A stretch of DNA of 64,000 nucleotides from CAIWHR01 sp963713275 (GTDB taxonomy: Bacteria > Pseudomonadota > Gammaproteobacteria > Burkholderiales > Casimicrobiaceae). Position numbers and translations under genes: made by a program. Positions 18,649 through 28,064 of the stretch are shown one piece after another. The DNA lies in NCBI GenBank assembly GCA_963713275.1, contig CAVQLG010000020.1, forward strand, positions 19,463 through 83,462, given 5' to 3'. Under the pieces are notes generated by a model that was given only the letters and a program-made list of their open reading frames with translations, did no database searches and was not told where the DNA came from. Numbering within the stretch: position 1 is the stretch's first letter; every line of letters begins with the position of its first letter.

Positions 18649-19577
18649 CGGCCGTGCCCGCGCCCGCGTCGCGCCGCGCCGGGGCAGCGATCCTTCTCGC
18701 GATGTTGCTGTCGGCCATGGCCGCAGCCGTCGCGGTCACGGTGTTCGCCGACCAGCGCCGCTGGGCCGAGACGGTGCTCCACCGGCGCGACCAGGTCCAG
18801 GCGCAGGCATTGGCGCTGGCCGGCGTCCAGTGGGCGCGGCAGATCCTGCACGACGACGCGCGCCGGAGCGTCATCGATCATCTGGGCGAGCCCTGGGCGA
18901 TCCCGCTGCCGGCGATCCCGGTCGAGAGCGGCGAGGTCCGCGGCGGAATCGTCGACGCCCAGTCGCGACTGAACCTCAACGCCCTCGGCACGACCGGAGC
19001 GACCAGCGCCGCCGAACGGGTGCGGCTGCAGCGGCTCTTCGCCGGGCGCGGCGGCCCGCTCGCCGCCCTCGACGCCATTGCCGACTGGGTCGACGCCGAC
19101 ACGACACCGCGGCCGGACGGCGCCGAAGATCCCCACTACCTTGCGCTGGCACCCGCCGCGGTTGCCGCCGACTTGCCCGTCCTGCGCACCGCCGAACTGC
19201 TCGCCGTCCGTGGCGTGACCGAGGCGAACCTGGCTGCGGTTGCGCCCTACGTGTCCGCGCTGCCGGTGAACACCCCACTCAACGTCAATACCGCCGCGCC
19301 TGAAGTGCTGGCGACCCTCGTCGACGGCGCCAGCGCACAGGGGCTGGCCGGCCTCGTCGCCGGACGGAGCGCGAAGCCGTTCACGACGGTGGCTGAATTC
19401 CGTGCCCGCCTTCCCGCGGGCGCGTCGCTGCCGACGGACCTCGGGCTTTCCGTGCGCAGCGACTACTTCTATGCCACCGTCGAGGCCCGGCAGGGAACCA
19501 CGCTCGGTCGCGCCCGCGCGCTGCTCCACCGCCGGCCCGGAGCGTGGCCGGCGGTGCTCTGGCAGATCGTCGAGTAG
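18645..19577 (+). CDS. gspK: Type II secretion minor pseudopilin GspK
   Basis: This is the large minor pseudopilin capping the tip. The N-terminal membrane helix AAILLAMLLSAMAAAVAVTVF follows a basic leader. Like other GspK proteins it lacks the glutamate at position 5. The long periplasmic part has the family segments AQSRLNLNAL, AIADWVDADTTPRPDGAED and NVNTAAPEVL. Length is 310 residues. It lies between gspJ and gspL in the overlapping operon, followed by a 107-nt gap before the annotated gspL start. Confidence 0.94.
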   Translation: MTAVPAPASRRAGAAILLAMLLSAMAAAVAVTVFADQRRWAETVLHRRDQVQAQALALAGVQWARQILHDDARRSVIDHLGEPWAIPLPAIPVESGEVRGGIVDAQSRLNLNALGTTGATSAAERVRLQRLFAGRGGPLAALDAIADWVDADTTPRPDGAEDPHYLALAPAAVAADLPVLRTAELLAVRGVTEANLAAVAPYVSALPVNTPLNVNTAAPEVLATLVDGASAQGLAGLVAGRSAKPFTTVAEFRARLPAGASLPTDLGLSVRSDYFYATVEARQGTTLGRARALLHRRPGAWPAVLWQIVE

Positions 19578-19684
19578 AATCCGCTCGTGCTGCGCGCCCC
19601 GATCTCCCTGCCGTCCTCGAGCGCAGCGCGGCGTTTGGCAGCGGACGCCGGCGCAGCTGGGGCAACGCCCCTGCGGACGGTTGC

Positions 19685-19744
19685 ATGAGCGCGACGGGCC
19701 GCCCCGAGGGCGAGTACCCGAGGGCGCAGCACGAGCCGACCCCG
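19685..19744 (+). repeat. Third copy of the 60-nt in-frame repeat, at the start of gspL
   Basis: This 60-nt unit begins with ATGAGC and encodes a block with the core ATGRPEGEYPRAQHE. It aligns base by base with the tandem units at 10926 and 10986 (shared GGGCCGC, GGGCGA and GCGCAGC segments). It forms the apparent first 20 residues of GspL. The shared ATGAG start and constant length argue for a mobile or duplicating repeat rather than chance similarity. Confidence 0.7.
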
Positions 19745-20968
19745 GGGCGCGTTCTGCGTGTCCGGTTCATAGCGCAAGCGACCGCGGAGTCGCGCCAGGA
19801 CTGGGCGCTCTACGACGGCGCTGGCGCGCTGCTCTCCAATGGCCGCGACCCTCCCGCGCGCTGGCCGGGCGCCGCACGCGCCGAGGCCGTACTCGACGCC
19901 AGGCGGGTCCGCGTCGTCGCCTTGCGGCTGCCGCCGCTGCCGGCCGCGCGGCTGCGCCCGGCCGCCGCCTTCGCCGTCGAGGATCAGCTCGCCGGCGTCC
20001 CGGACGATCAGCACGTGGCGGTATCGGGCCAGGCGGCCGACGGCACGGTGAGGATCGTCATCGTCGAGCGCGACCTGCTTCGGACGATCGTCGCGATGCC
20101 GGGGCCGGGGTTTCCGGCGTGGTCTCGGGTCGTCGCCGAACCCGAGCTCCTCCCGGCGGCCGAGGATTGGCACTGGTGCGCCGACGACGCGACGCCGGGG
20201 CACGCGTTCCTGCGCTTCCCTGACGGCACGGCGATGGCGACGGCAGCCCCGCCGCCAGACGGCGCGCTGCCGGACGAACTCCTTCGGCTGCTCGCCACGA
20301 AACCGGCGCCCGCCACGATCGCAGTTCGCGCGGCCGCGACCGAGGCGTGCCTCGCTTCGTGGTCGGCGGCAACCGGGGTGCGCTTCGTCGCCCAGCCGCC
20401 CTGGCGCTGGCAGGAGAGCGCTCCTGCGGCGTTCGCCGCCGCGACCGACGTCCTGCAAGGCGACTTCGCACCTGCCGCCGCGCCGAGCAGCGCTCGCCGA
20501 TGGCCCGCCTGGCGAAGCGCGGTGGCGCTGGGCCTGGCCGCCGTCGGCCTGCACGTGACCGCAACGCTTGGCGAGTGGGCGTGGCTCCATTACGACGCCC
20601 AGCGCGACGCCGCCGCCTGGCGCAGTCTGGCCGCCAACGCGGGCGTTGCCGGGAGCAGCGCGGGCGCCGACCCAGCCCGCGTCGCAATCGAGCGCCGGTT
20701 TTCCGACTTGCGCCATGCGAACGGCCTTCCCGCGCCAGGGGATGCCTTGCCGGTGCTGGCCCGGGCCGCGCCGGCGCTCGCGCGCCTGCCCCGCGGTGCA
20801 TTGAAGAGCGCGAGCTTCACGGCCGGCGCGTGGACCGTGGAACTCGGTCCGGTGGAACCCGAGACACTGCGCGAGTTCGATGCCGCCATGAAGGAAGCGG
20901 GCTTGCCCGCGCTCATTGCCCGCACGGCCAGCGGAACCCGGGCGCGGTTCGGAGGATCGGCCTCATGA
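19685..20968 (+). CDS. gspL: Type II secretion inner-membrane platform protein GspL
   Basis: GspL links the cytoplasmic ATPase GspE to the periplasmic part of the secretion machine. The N-terminal half is an actin-like cytoplasmic domain (LRVRFIAQ to about residue 250). One transmembrane helix lies near residues 278-300 (AVALGLAAVGLHVTATLGEW), followed by a periplasmic ferredoxin-like domain. The first 20 residues are the repeat described separately, and the family part begins at VLRVRFIA. A start downstream of the repeat would also give a full domain. It overlaps gspM by 4 nt. Confidence 0.9.
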   Translation: MSATGRPEGEYPRAQHEPTPGRVLRVRFIAQATAESRQDWALYDGAGALLSNGRDPPARWPGAARAEAVLDARRVRVVALRLPPLPAARLRPAAAFAVEDQLAGVPDDQHVAVSGQAADGTVRIVIVERDLLRTIVAMPGPGFPAWSRVVAEPELLPAAEDWHWCADDATPGHAFLRFPDGTAMATAAPPPDGALPDELLRLLATKPAPATIAVRAAATEACLASWSAATGVRFVAQPPWRWQESAPAAFAAATDVLQGDFAPAAAPSSARRWPAWRSAVALGLAAVGLHVTATLGEWAWLHYDAQRDAAAWRSLAANAGVAGSSAGADPARVAIERRFSDLRHANGLPAPGDALPVLARAAPALARLPRGALKSASFTAGAWTVELGPVEPETLREFDAAMKEAGLPALIARTASGTRARFGGSAS

Positions 20969-21468
20969 GTCGCGGCGGGGCGCGCCGCCGGGATACCGCA
21001 AGCCACCCGTGGCTCGCCCGACGCTCGCGACGGGAACGCGCGCTGCTGGCCGCGGGAGCGCTGGCGCTCGCGGCTGCCGTTGGCGCGTGGGGAATCTGGC
21101 TGCCGCTCACCGCGGATCTTGCGCGCATGCGCAGCGCGGCGCCGCAATCGCGCGCGGCGCTGGCCGAAGCGAGGCGAATGACGGAGGCGATCCCCGCGCT
21201 CGCCCGTACGGCGCGCCCGGCGCCGACCGGACCGGCGCGCGCAGCGGTCGCACAGGCGGTGGCGAGCCTGTTCGCAGCGGCTCCTGGAATCGAGATCGAT
21301 GCGCAGGATGACCGCGTTCGGGCGACGTTCCCGGCGGTGCCGATCGACGCGCTGGTGCGGCTGATCGAGTCGCTGCAGCGCGAGGCGCAGCTGCAACTCG
21401 TCGACGCCCGGCTCACCGCCCGCGTCGACCCCGGGAGCGTTCGCGCGGAGCTCGTCTTCGGCCGTTGA
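20965..21468 (+). CDS. gspM: Type II secretion protein GspM
   Basis: This 167-residue bitopic membrane protein is predicted to dimerise with GspL. It has an N-terminal basic stretch, one membrane helix near residues 28-48 (ALLAAGALALAAAVGAWGIW), a coiled-coil-prone linker and a small periplasmic ferredoxin-like domain (IEIDAQDDRVRATFPAVPID). The assignment rests on topology, length and location between gspL and gspN. Start and stop overlap both neighbours. Confidence 0.9.
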   Translation: MSRGGARRRDTASHPWLARRSRRERALLAAGALALAAAVGAWGIWLPLTADLARMRSAAPQSRAALAEARRMTEAIPALARTARPAPTGPARAAVAQAVASLFAAAPGIEIDAQDDRVRATFPAVPIDALVRLIESLQREAQLQLVDARLTARVDPGSVRAELVFGR

Positions 21469-22250
21469 CGAGGGCCCTGCGACGGCCGCGCCGATCGATG
21501 CACGCCCTGCTCCGCGTCTTCGGATTCGCGCTGCTGCTGGCGTTCGCGTTGCTGGCGCTCGCTCCGGCGGCGATCCTGCAGCCCGTGGTCGAGCGTGCCG
21601 GCGGCGGTGCACTCACCCTGCTCGAGGCGCAGGGAACGCTCTGGGCGGGCACGGGCGCGCTCGCGGCGGGTGGCCAGCGCCTCCCCCTGTCGTGGCAAGT
21701 GAGGATGCCGGGCCTGCTGCGCGGCGTGGTCGCCGTGCAGCTCGGAGCGTCGGACGCGGCGCGCGCGCCGGTGCGCGGACTCGTCACCTTGAGCCCGCGC
21801 GGCGTGGCGGCGACCGACGCCGAAATCCGCGTACCGGCCGCGATGCTGGTCGCGATCGCTCGGCCAGGGGCGCCCCTGCACGTCAGCGGCGAGATCACGG
21901 CAACCGTCCCGCGCCTCGAGCGCCACGACGCGGAGTTCGCCGGCACGGCGGCGCTGCGCTGGCGAAGCGCTGGCATCGACCACGTGTCGGGTCGGCCGGC
22001 GCTGGACCTGGGGACGGTTGCGGCGTCGCTGCGCGCGGCGGGCGACCGCCTTGCCGCCACGATCGATAACGAAGGCGGCGACGTCCACCTGCGGGGCGAG
22101 GCAAGCGTCGGTTTCCAGGGCGCGCCGACGCTGGACCTGCGGGTTACGACCCGCGGCGCGATCGACCCCTCCGCCGCCGCGCTGCTGCACGCGGCCGGTC
22201 GCCCGGAGGGCGAAGGGTGGCGGATCACGTGGCCGGCCCCGGTGCGATGA
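21465..22250 (+). CDS. gspN: Type II secretion protein GspN
   Basis: GspN is an accessory inner-membrane protein found at the end of some gsp operons. It has one N-terminal membrane helix (VFGFALLLAFALLALAPAAI) and a beta-rich periplasmic region with the family segments LTLLEAQGTLWAGTGALAAG and GWRITWPAPV at the C-terminus. A TTG at 21465 overlaps the gspM stop. The ATG at 21498 immediately before the membrane helix is an equally good start. It overlaps the following acyltransferase-like gene by 4 nt. Confidence 0.88.
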   Translation: MTRALRRPRRSMHALLRVFGFALLLAFALLALAPAAILQPVVERAGGGALTLLEAQGTLWAGTGALAAGGQRLPLSWQVRMPGLLRGVVAVQLGASDAARAPVRGLVTLSPRGVAATDAEIRVPAAMLVAIARPGAPLHVSGEITATVPRLERHDAEFAGTAALRWRSAGIDHVSGRPALDLGTVAASLRAAGDRLAATIDNEGGDVHLRGEASVGFQGAPTLDLRVTTRGAIDPSAAALLHAAGRPEGEGWRITWPAPVR

Positions 22251-23023
22251 GCCGCGACCGCTCCCGGCGTCGCCCGCGCCAGGCGGAACCGCCCCGGCCA
22301 CTCGCGGCCGGCCCGGCGCGCGTCGACGCCATCGACGCCGCGCGCGGTGCGGCGGTCTGCCTGATGATCGCGTACCACTTCTGCTTCGACCTGCGCCACT
22401 TCGGCTGGCTCGCGGCCGATTTCGAGCACGATGCGTTCTGGCTGGCCGCGCGGGCCGCGATCCTGTCCTCGTTTCTCGCGCTCGTGGGCGTGTCGCTGGT
22501 CCTTGCGGACCGCGCCGGATTGCCGTCAGCCCGCTTCTGGCGGCGGCAGGCGAGCGTCGCCGCGTGCGCCGGCGCCGTTTCGCTGGGCAGCTACCTCGTG
22601 TTTCCGCGGTCGTTCATCTATTTCGGCGTGTTGCATTGCATCGTCGTGACCACGCTGCTGGCCCGGCCCCTGGTTCGCCACCCGCGAAGCGCGCTGGTCC
22701 TCGGCAGCGCCGCCGTCGCCGTGGGCAACGCCGTGTCGCACCCGGCGTTCGACCACCTCGCGCTGTCGTTCATCGGGCTGCGCACGGGCAAGCCGCAGAC
22801 CGAGGACTACGTTCCGCTGCTGCCCTGGACCGGCGTCGCGTTGCTCGCCGTGGCGGCGGGCGCGAGGTGGCTGACGCCGCAATCCGTCACCCGACTTGCC
22901 GCGCTGCGTCCACCCCGGCTGCTCGCGGCGCTGGGCCGCCACAGCCTGGCCGTCTACATGGCGCACCAGCCCGTGCTGCTTGCCCTGCTCTGGCTCGTTG
23001 CACGCGGCGTTTCCCCCGGGTGA
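22247..23023 (+). CDS. HGSNAT-like (DUF1624) membrane protein
   Basis: This 258-residue polytopic membrane protein begins, after an arginine-rich N-terminus, with RVDAIDAARGAAVCLMIAYH, the hallmark of the heparan-alpha-glucosaminide N-acetyltransferase catalytic domain family. About seven hydrophobic helices follow. The IYFGVLHCIVV and LLAALGRHSLAVYMAHQP segments match the bacterial version. It may transfer acyl groups across the membrane, but its substrate is unknown. It is translationally coupled to gspN by ATGA, which is not a standard secretion-operon neighbour. Confidence 0.85.
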   Translation: MSRDRSRRRPRQAEPPRPLAAGPARVDAIDAARGAAVCLMIAYHFCFDLRHFGWLAADFEHDAFWLAARAAILSSFLALVGVSLVLADRAGLPSARFWRRQASVAACAGAVSLGSYLVFPRSFIYFGVLHCIVVTTLLARPLVRHPRSALVLGSAAVAVGNAVSHPAFDHLALSFIGLRTGKPQTEDYVPLLPWTGVALLAVAAGARWLTPQSVTRLAALRPPRLLAALGRHSLAVYMAHQPVLLALLWLVARGVSPG

Positions 23024-23081
23024 ACCCGGGTGAACCACGCGGCCCGGAGCGCGCTGCCGCACCGCGCCGGTCCGCGCTCGT

Positions 23082-24305
23082 TCAGCGCTGGGTTCCAGGT
23101 CCGGGCTTCACGACCGCCGCGGACAGAGCCACCGAGGTCCCCGCGGGCACCGATTCGCCGGGGCCGCATTCCCTCTCGCCGCGCCTGAGTTCCCTGCCCC
23201 CGTTCTCCGCGTCCTTGGCGCGACCCTGCTTCTGCGCGAGGCGCATCTCGCCGCAACGGGCGTCGATGTCGTCCGGGCTGAGCGCCAGCGCCCGATCGAA
23301 GGCGGACCTCGCCTGCGGCAGGCGACCGAGTTCCGCGTAGAGCCTCCCGATCTGCACCAGGCTCGCGACGTCCTGCGCATCGATCGCCACCGCCTGCTCG
23401 TACGCGTGGAGCGCCCGATCCGGCCGACCCGCAGCCTGTTCCACGCGGCCGAGGTTCGCCCACAGGTCGCCTCGCGTCGGCGCGAGCTGCGCCGCCTTTT
23501 CCGCCGCGGCAAGCGCATCGTCGACCTGCCGCAGGTTGACATACCCCAGGCTCAGGTACTTCCAGGCGTCCGCGTTAGCCTCTTCCCTGCGCGTCCAGTC
23601 GGCCGCGTGCAGCACCAGCACGTTCCAGTTCCCGGCGCTCGCGAACTCCTGCACTTTCGCCGCGCGCTCGGCGCGCTTCTGCGCCTCGGTTGCCGCGACC
23701 ACGTCCATCGCCGGCACGGGCGGGCTCTTGAGCGGATCCGCGCCCACGGTTGCGGCCGCGCCCGCAGGCACGGCGCGGACGGGTGCTGCGGCAAGCGAGG
23801 CGGCCGAGTCGTCGCTCGAACCCCACTGCAGCGCGGTGAAAGCAACGACCGCCGCACACCCGCCGGCCGCAGCGAGCTTCCAGGTGAGCGGCAGCGAGCC
23901 GAATCCCCTTCGCTGCCGCGGCGTGACGGCACCGGTCGACGCCGTAGCGGCATCCGGAGCCGACGGCAGGCCGGGATCCCCGGCCGGCGAGCCGGGCGTG
24001 CGCTCGCGGGCGAGGGGCGCCTGCGGGTCGCGGTCGGCCAGCCGCAGCGCAGTCGCGCGGGCGCGCAGATAGGCCGCCAGGACCGCAGCCTCGTCGGCGC
24101 CCGCCTGGGACGCAGCGCGCACCCAGAGCGGCTGCTCGATGTGCCCGCTGTCGTACTCGCGCTTCGCCGCGGACAGGTAGCGGTCCGGCTCCTCCGCAAG
24201 CGGCTCAGCCGCGACGGCGGCGACGGCCCCGGTTGCAACGCCCCAGCCGGGCTCGCTGGGCGCGGGGGTGGATTCCGATTCGATTTCGACGAGGCGCAGT
24301 TCCAT
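23082..24305 (-). CDS. TPR-repeat membrane protein
   Basis: This 407-residue protein has a low-complexity, proline/alanine-rich N-terminal half and one membrane helix near residues 140-160 (LAAAGGCAAVVAFTALQW). At least four tetratricopeptide repeats follow from about residue 228 to 350. Repeat cores include ADAWKYLSLGYVNLRQVDDALAAAE (positions 235-260, in parts), LWANLGRVEQAAGRPDRAL and ASLVQIGRLYAELGRLPQA. It is probably a cytoplasmic-N, periplasmic-TPR scaffold. I do not recognise a specific family. It is convergent with the acyltransferase-like gene. Confidence 0.82.
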   Translation of the reverse strand: MELRLVEIESESTPAPSEPGWGVATGAVAAVAAEPLAEEPDRYLSAAKREYDSGHIEQPLWVRAASQAGADEAAVLAAYLRARATALRLADRDPQAPLARERTPGSPAGDPGLPSAPDAATASTGAVTPRQRRGFGSLPLTWKLAAAGGCAAVVAFTALQWGSSDDSAASLAAAPVRAVPAGAAATVGADPLKSPPVPAMDVVAATEAQKRAERAAKVQEFASAGNWNVLVLHAADWTRREEANADAWKYLSLGYVNLRQVDDALAAAEKAAQLAPTRGDLWANLGRVEQAAGRPDRALHAYEQAVAIDAQDVASLVQIGRLYAELGRLPQARSAFDRALALSPDDIDARCGEMRLAQKQGRAKDAENGGRELRRGERECGPGESVPAGTSVALSAAVVKPGPGTQR

Positions 24306-24466
24306 GGGCGGTGACTGTCAATTGGATGATGACAGGCGTGCCTTGCAATCCTCGTGCCAGAAACAGCGCTCATGCGGGCGTCGACCGGCCGGTCGCGTCT
24401 TTCCTCGAGTCGACGCCAGAGCGCGCCGTGACCGGACGGGCGGGCGCGCCCCGGCGAACGAGGCGG

Positions 24467-26104
24467 CTACGCGTCGGGCAGCCGGTAGTCGCGGTACTGC
24501 TCGCGCAGCTTGAGCTTCTGCAGCTTGCCCGTGGCGGTGTGCGGGAGCTCGGCGACGAACGTCACGTCGTCGGGCATCCACCACTTCGCGACCTTGCCCT
24601 CGAGGAATCCGAGCAGCTCGTCGCGCGTGACCTGCTGCCCGGCCTTCTTCACCACGATCAGCAGCGGGCGCTCTTGCCACTTCGGGTGCGCGACACCGAT
24701 CACCGCCGCCTCGCCCACGGCCGGGTGTCCCATCGCGGCGTTCTCGAGCTCGATCGAGGAGATCCACTCCCCGCCCGACTTGATGAGGTCCTTGCTGCGA
24801 TCCGTGATCTGCATGTACCCGTCGGGGTCGATCGTCGCGACGTCGCCCGTGTCGAAGAACCCGTCGGTATCGAGGATCGCGCCGCCTTCGCCGCGGAAAT
24901 AGCCGCGGGTGATCCACGGTCCGCGCACCAGCAGGTGGCCGAACGCCACCCCGTCGTGCGGCAGGCGCTTGCCGTCCTCGTCGACGATCTTCATCTCGAC
25001 GCCGTAGACCGCGCGCCCCTGCTTCGCCTGGACGTCGAGGCGACCGGCGAGCGGGAGTCCCTTGTGCTTGGGCAAGAGGTTGCACACCGTCCCCATCGGA
25101 GACATCTCGGTCATTCCCCAGGCGTGGACGACGACCGCGCCGAACTTCGTCTCGAAACGTTCGCTCATCGCCCGCGACGCGGCGGACCCGCCGATGACCA
25201 CGCGCCGCAGCTCGAGATCCCGCTTCGGGTCGAGCCCCGCGGCGTCGACATGATTGAACAGCATCAGCCAGACGGTCGGCACGCCGAGTGCCAGGGTCAC
25301 CTTTTCGTCGCGCATCAGATCGTAGACGCTTCTGCCGTCGAGCGCGGGTCCCGGCAGCACCAGCTTCGCGCCGCACATGGCGCCAGCGTGCGGCGTGCCC
25401 CAGGCGTTGACATGGAACATCGGCACGACGACGAGCACCGATTCGTGCGCCGAGATGCCCAACCCGTCGACCGTGCACGCCGCGTACGAGTGCAGCACCA
25501 TCGAGCGGTGCGAGTAGAGCACGCCCTTGGGATGGCCGGTCGTCCCCGACGTGTAGCACAGCGACGCCGCCACGTCCTCCTCGAGCTCCGGCCATTCGAA
25601 ATCGCCGTCCTGCGCATCGACGAGTTCTTCGTAGCAAAGCAGGTTCGGCAGATCGAGCGCCGGCATGTGCGCGCGGTCCGTCATCGCGACGAAGCCGCGA
25701 ACCGTGGTCATCAGCGGCGCCAGCTTGGCGACGAGCGGCGCGAAGGAGAGGTCGAAGAACAGGTACTGATCCTCGGCATGATTGACGATGTAGTCGATCT
25801 GCTCGGGAAACAGGCGCGGGTTGATCGTGTGCAGCACCGCCCCCATGCCCGAGACGCCGAAGTAGAGCTCCATGTGCCGGTGGCCATTCCAGGCCAGCGT
25901 GCCGATGCGATCGCCGATCTCGACGCCGAGCGCGACCAGCGCGTTGGCCAGCTGCTTCGAGCGCCGATGGATGTCGCGGTAGGTGCAGCGGTGGATCGGA
26001 CCTTCGCCGGTCCGCGAGACGATCTCGACGTTCGGATAATTGCAGTTGGCGTGCTCGATCAGCGAAGCGATCGACAGCTGCCGGTTCTGCATCAGCGCGT
26101 GCAT
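24467..26104 (-). CDS. Acyl-CoA synthetase (medium/long-chain fatty acid-CoA ligase)
   Basis: This is an ANL-superfamily adenylating enzyme that activates a carboxylic acid to its CoA thioester. The ATP-binding signature is YTSGTTGHPKGVLYSH. Other motifs are the A5 region HAWGMTEMSP, the A7 region GFFDTGDVATIDPDGYM and the A10 lysine in TATGKLQKLKLREQ. The start at 26104 is set by AAGGAG six bases upstream. An open frame extends further upstream without family content. Length is 545 residues. The exact substrate cannot be read from the sequence. Confidence 0.93.
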   Translation of the reverse strand: MHALMQNRQLSIASLIEHANCNYPNVEIVSRTGEGPIHRCTYRDIHRRSKQLANALVALGVEIGDRIGTLAWNGHRHMELYFGVSGMGAVLHTINPRLFPEQIDYIVNHAEDQYLFFDLSFAPLVAKLAPLMTTVRGFVAMTDRAHMPALDLPNLLCYEELVDAQDGDFEWPELEEDVAASLCYTSGTTGHPKGVLYSHRSMVLHSYAACTVDGLGISAHESVLVVVPMFHVNAWGTPHAGAMCGAKLVLPGPALDGRSVYDLMRDEKVTLALGVPTVWLMLFNHVDAAGLDPKRDLELRRVVIGGSAASRAMSERFETKFGAVVVHAWGMTEMSPMGTVCNLLPKHKGLPLAGRLDVQAKQGRAVYGVEMKIVDEDGKRLPHDGVAFGHLLVRGPWITRGYFRGEGGAILDTDGFFDTGDVATIDPDGYMQITDRSKDLIKSGGEWISSIELENAAMGHPAVGEAAVIGVAHPKWQERPLLIVVKKAGQQVTRDELLGFLEGKVAKWWMPDDVTFVAELPHTATGKLQKLKLREQYRDYRLPDA

Positions 26105-26747
26105 GAGAAGCTCCTTCCGGGTGGGTTGCCGTGCGGGCGCGAGGGCTCGGGCGGACGGGTCAGCCCACGCGCCGGGCGTCGGCGGCACGCGTGAGCGAGC
26201 AACGACCGATCGCGCACGCCTGCGGCAGCTTGCCCGATGTCGGGCCGTTGCATGTGAGGAACGGTATTCACATTGGCGCCTTCCGCGCCGCGGGTCAGGC
26301 GCGCGAACGAGTCACCGGCGATCATGCCACGATTGCGGAATCGTCGGAACGGCGGCGCGCGCGGCACCGGCGGGCGCCGAAGGACCCGCTCGCGGGACGT
26401 CGCTGCGCCTTCCCGCGCAGATGCCTTTGCGCGCCGCGGGCGCCTTCCCGCAAGACCGGGCCTTCGCCGACGGAGTCTCCGCAGGGCCGTTTGGACAATC
26501 GCCCCGCGACGCGCGCAAAGGCGAGGCATCCGAAGCGGTCCGGAAGGCGCTGCGCGCCGCTGTTGTCCGCGAGCGCGGGAGACAAGCGCGCAGCCATCCT
26601 GCGCGGAAAGGCAGGTCGGTGTCCACGGTTGGGTTCTGGCGCACGCCGTGGGTTCGCGCAGGGCGAGCGGTTTCATCCGGACTTACGGATCGTCGCGTGC
26701 CGCGCGGGCCTTCGCACGGCAGGCGAGCGAGGTGCCCGTCGGCGGCG
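26105..26747. other. 643-bp interval without a supported gene
   Basis: Several long open frames occur in this GC-rich stretch on both strands, but their translations are arginine/alanine-rich and low in complexity. They overlap each other and show no recognisable motif or good ribosome-binding site. I see no tRNA, terminator or clear repeat. It probably contains the promoter and leader region of the acyl-CoA synthetase gene. Confidence 0.5.
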
Positions 26748-28064
26748 CTAATGCAGACGGTGGGCGAGCGGTTGGGGCTGCGCCTGCTCCTCCCCTTCGT
26801 CGGCTTCCGTCAGCGGCACCGGCTGGCCGCAGTGCGAACACGTGAGCACGGCCCCGTCGTGTCGGATGCGCTGGAGCGGCAGGCCGGCCGCCCGGGCCGC
26901 TTCCTCGGCATGGGCGACGATCGCCTGCGGCCCCGCCGTCGAGCACGGATAGAGGTTGCTCTGCGAAGTCAGCTCCGACCCATGCGTCGTCGATAGCACA
27001 CCGAGAACCATGTGATCCTCGTAGACGTACTCTGTGAGCTGGATGCCCTCCGGGTCCACACCCTCGGGCTCCTGCACGTCGATGGGCTCGATGACGAAGT
27101 CCTCGCCGCTCGCCAGCTCCCCAAGGCGCAGCCGCTCCAGCGTCTGGCCGGCGAGCGCGTCGTCGCCCTCGCCATCGAACAACGCCGTGCGCACCGTGAG
27201 TCCGTGTTCGACGAGCCTGCGCCGCAGCTGGGCGTGGAAGCGCTGTTGCTCGACCAGCCACTGCGTGGCATCGAGTTCGTCCTGCGCCGCGTTGGCGAGG
27301 TCGGCAAAGGCGGGCTGGCCCAGCCACACTGCGGAGCCGGCCGACAGCACCGAGTGACCGGCGATGAAGTGGAAACGCGGCCGGACTTCAGCGGCCATCG
27401 CGATCCAGGTGGCGAGCGCCTCGGTGGCGAGCTGATCGTACACCGGCTGGGCGAGCTGGCTGGCGACCAGCCCCACGCTCTTCACCTCCAGGCCCTGCGA
27501 ATCGCCAAGCGCCCCCAGGCCCGATTGCACCGCGGCACCCGGTTCGATACGAACCTGGAGCAGCGCGTCGCTGAGCGGCTGTTCGCCCACGACAACGACC
27601 GGCAGGTAGCAGAACACCGCTGCTTCGAAATCCGCGTCGCCTTCCTCCAGGTCGGGCACCGCCTGAACGAGCTCCGGCACCACGGCGCGGTCCATGCACC
27701 ACGCCTGGCCGTCGAGGTCGCAGCCGGCGACCAGGACGGCCTGTTCGGCGCGGATCTCGAAGGCACTCGCGCCGTGCACGGCGTCGTAGAGCCCGAACAG
27801 CGGGTACAAGGCCGGGTACGCGACGAGGCAGAAGCGCTCGTCGGGCAGTTCGCGGCGAACGCGGGCAGCGAGCGCATCCGCGGTTCGCTGCAGGGCGGCG
27901 TAATCGAGGATGTCGTAGCGCGATCTTCGTGGCGCGTTGACCACAACCACCAGCAGCAACGCCTGGGCCGCCACGGGGAGCGCGGCGTCCAGCACGCGAG
28001 CGGCGCTCCGCGTGGTCTCGTGCAGCCGCTGGCGCTCCCCTTGTCGTTTCTTGGCCTCGCCCAT
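26748..28064 (-). CDS. Conserved hypothetical protein with MGEAKKR N-terminus and C-terminal CxxC
   Basis: I do not recognise a named family for this 438-residue protein. It starts MGEAKKRQGERQR, a basic opening shared by several hypothetical proteins in beta- and gammaproteobacteria. The start at 28064 follows GGGAG. It is mostly acidic and soluble, with no signal peptide. The C-terminus has a single CSHCGQPVPL pair resembling half of a zinc ribbon. An internal FHFIAGHSVLSAGS segment is notable but not proof of a hydrolase. It lies upstream of the acyl-CoA synthetase on the same strand. Confidence 0.7.
   Translation of the reverse strand: MGEAKKRQGERQRLHETTRSAARVLDAALPVAAQALLLVVVVNAPRRSRYDILDYAALQRTADALAARVRRELPDERFCLVAYPALYPLFGLYDAVHGASAFEIRAEQAVLVAGCDLDGQAWCMDRAVVPELVQAVPDLEEGDADFEAAVFCYLPVVVVGEQPLSDALLQVRIEPGAAVQSGLGALGDSQGLEVKSVGLVASQLAQPVYDQLATEALATWIAMAAEVRPRFHFIAGHSVLSAGSAVWLGQPAFADLANAAQDELDATQWLVEQQRFHAQLRRRLVEHGLTVRTALFDGEGDDALAGQTLERLRLGELASGEDFVIEPIDVQEPEGVDPEGIQLTEYVYEDHMVLGVLSTTHGSELTSQSNLYPCSTAGPQAIVAHAEEAARAAGLPLQRIRHDGAVLTCSHCGQPVPLTEADEGEEQAQPQPLAHRLH

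Noticed and set aside
24233..26194. 653-codon plus-strand open frame opposite the acyl-CoA synthetase
   Set aside because: Shadow of a gene with complete ANL motifs.
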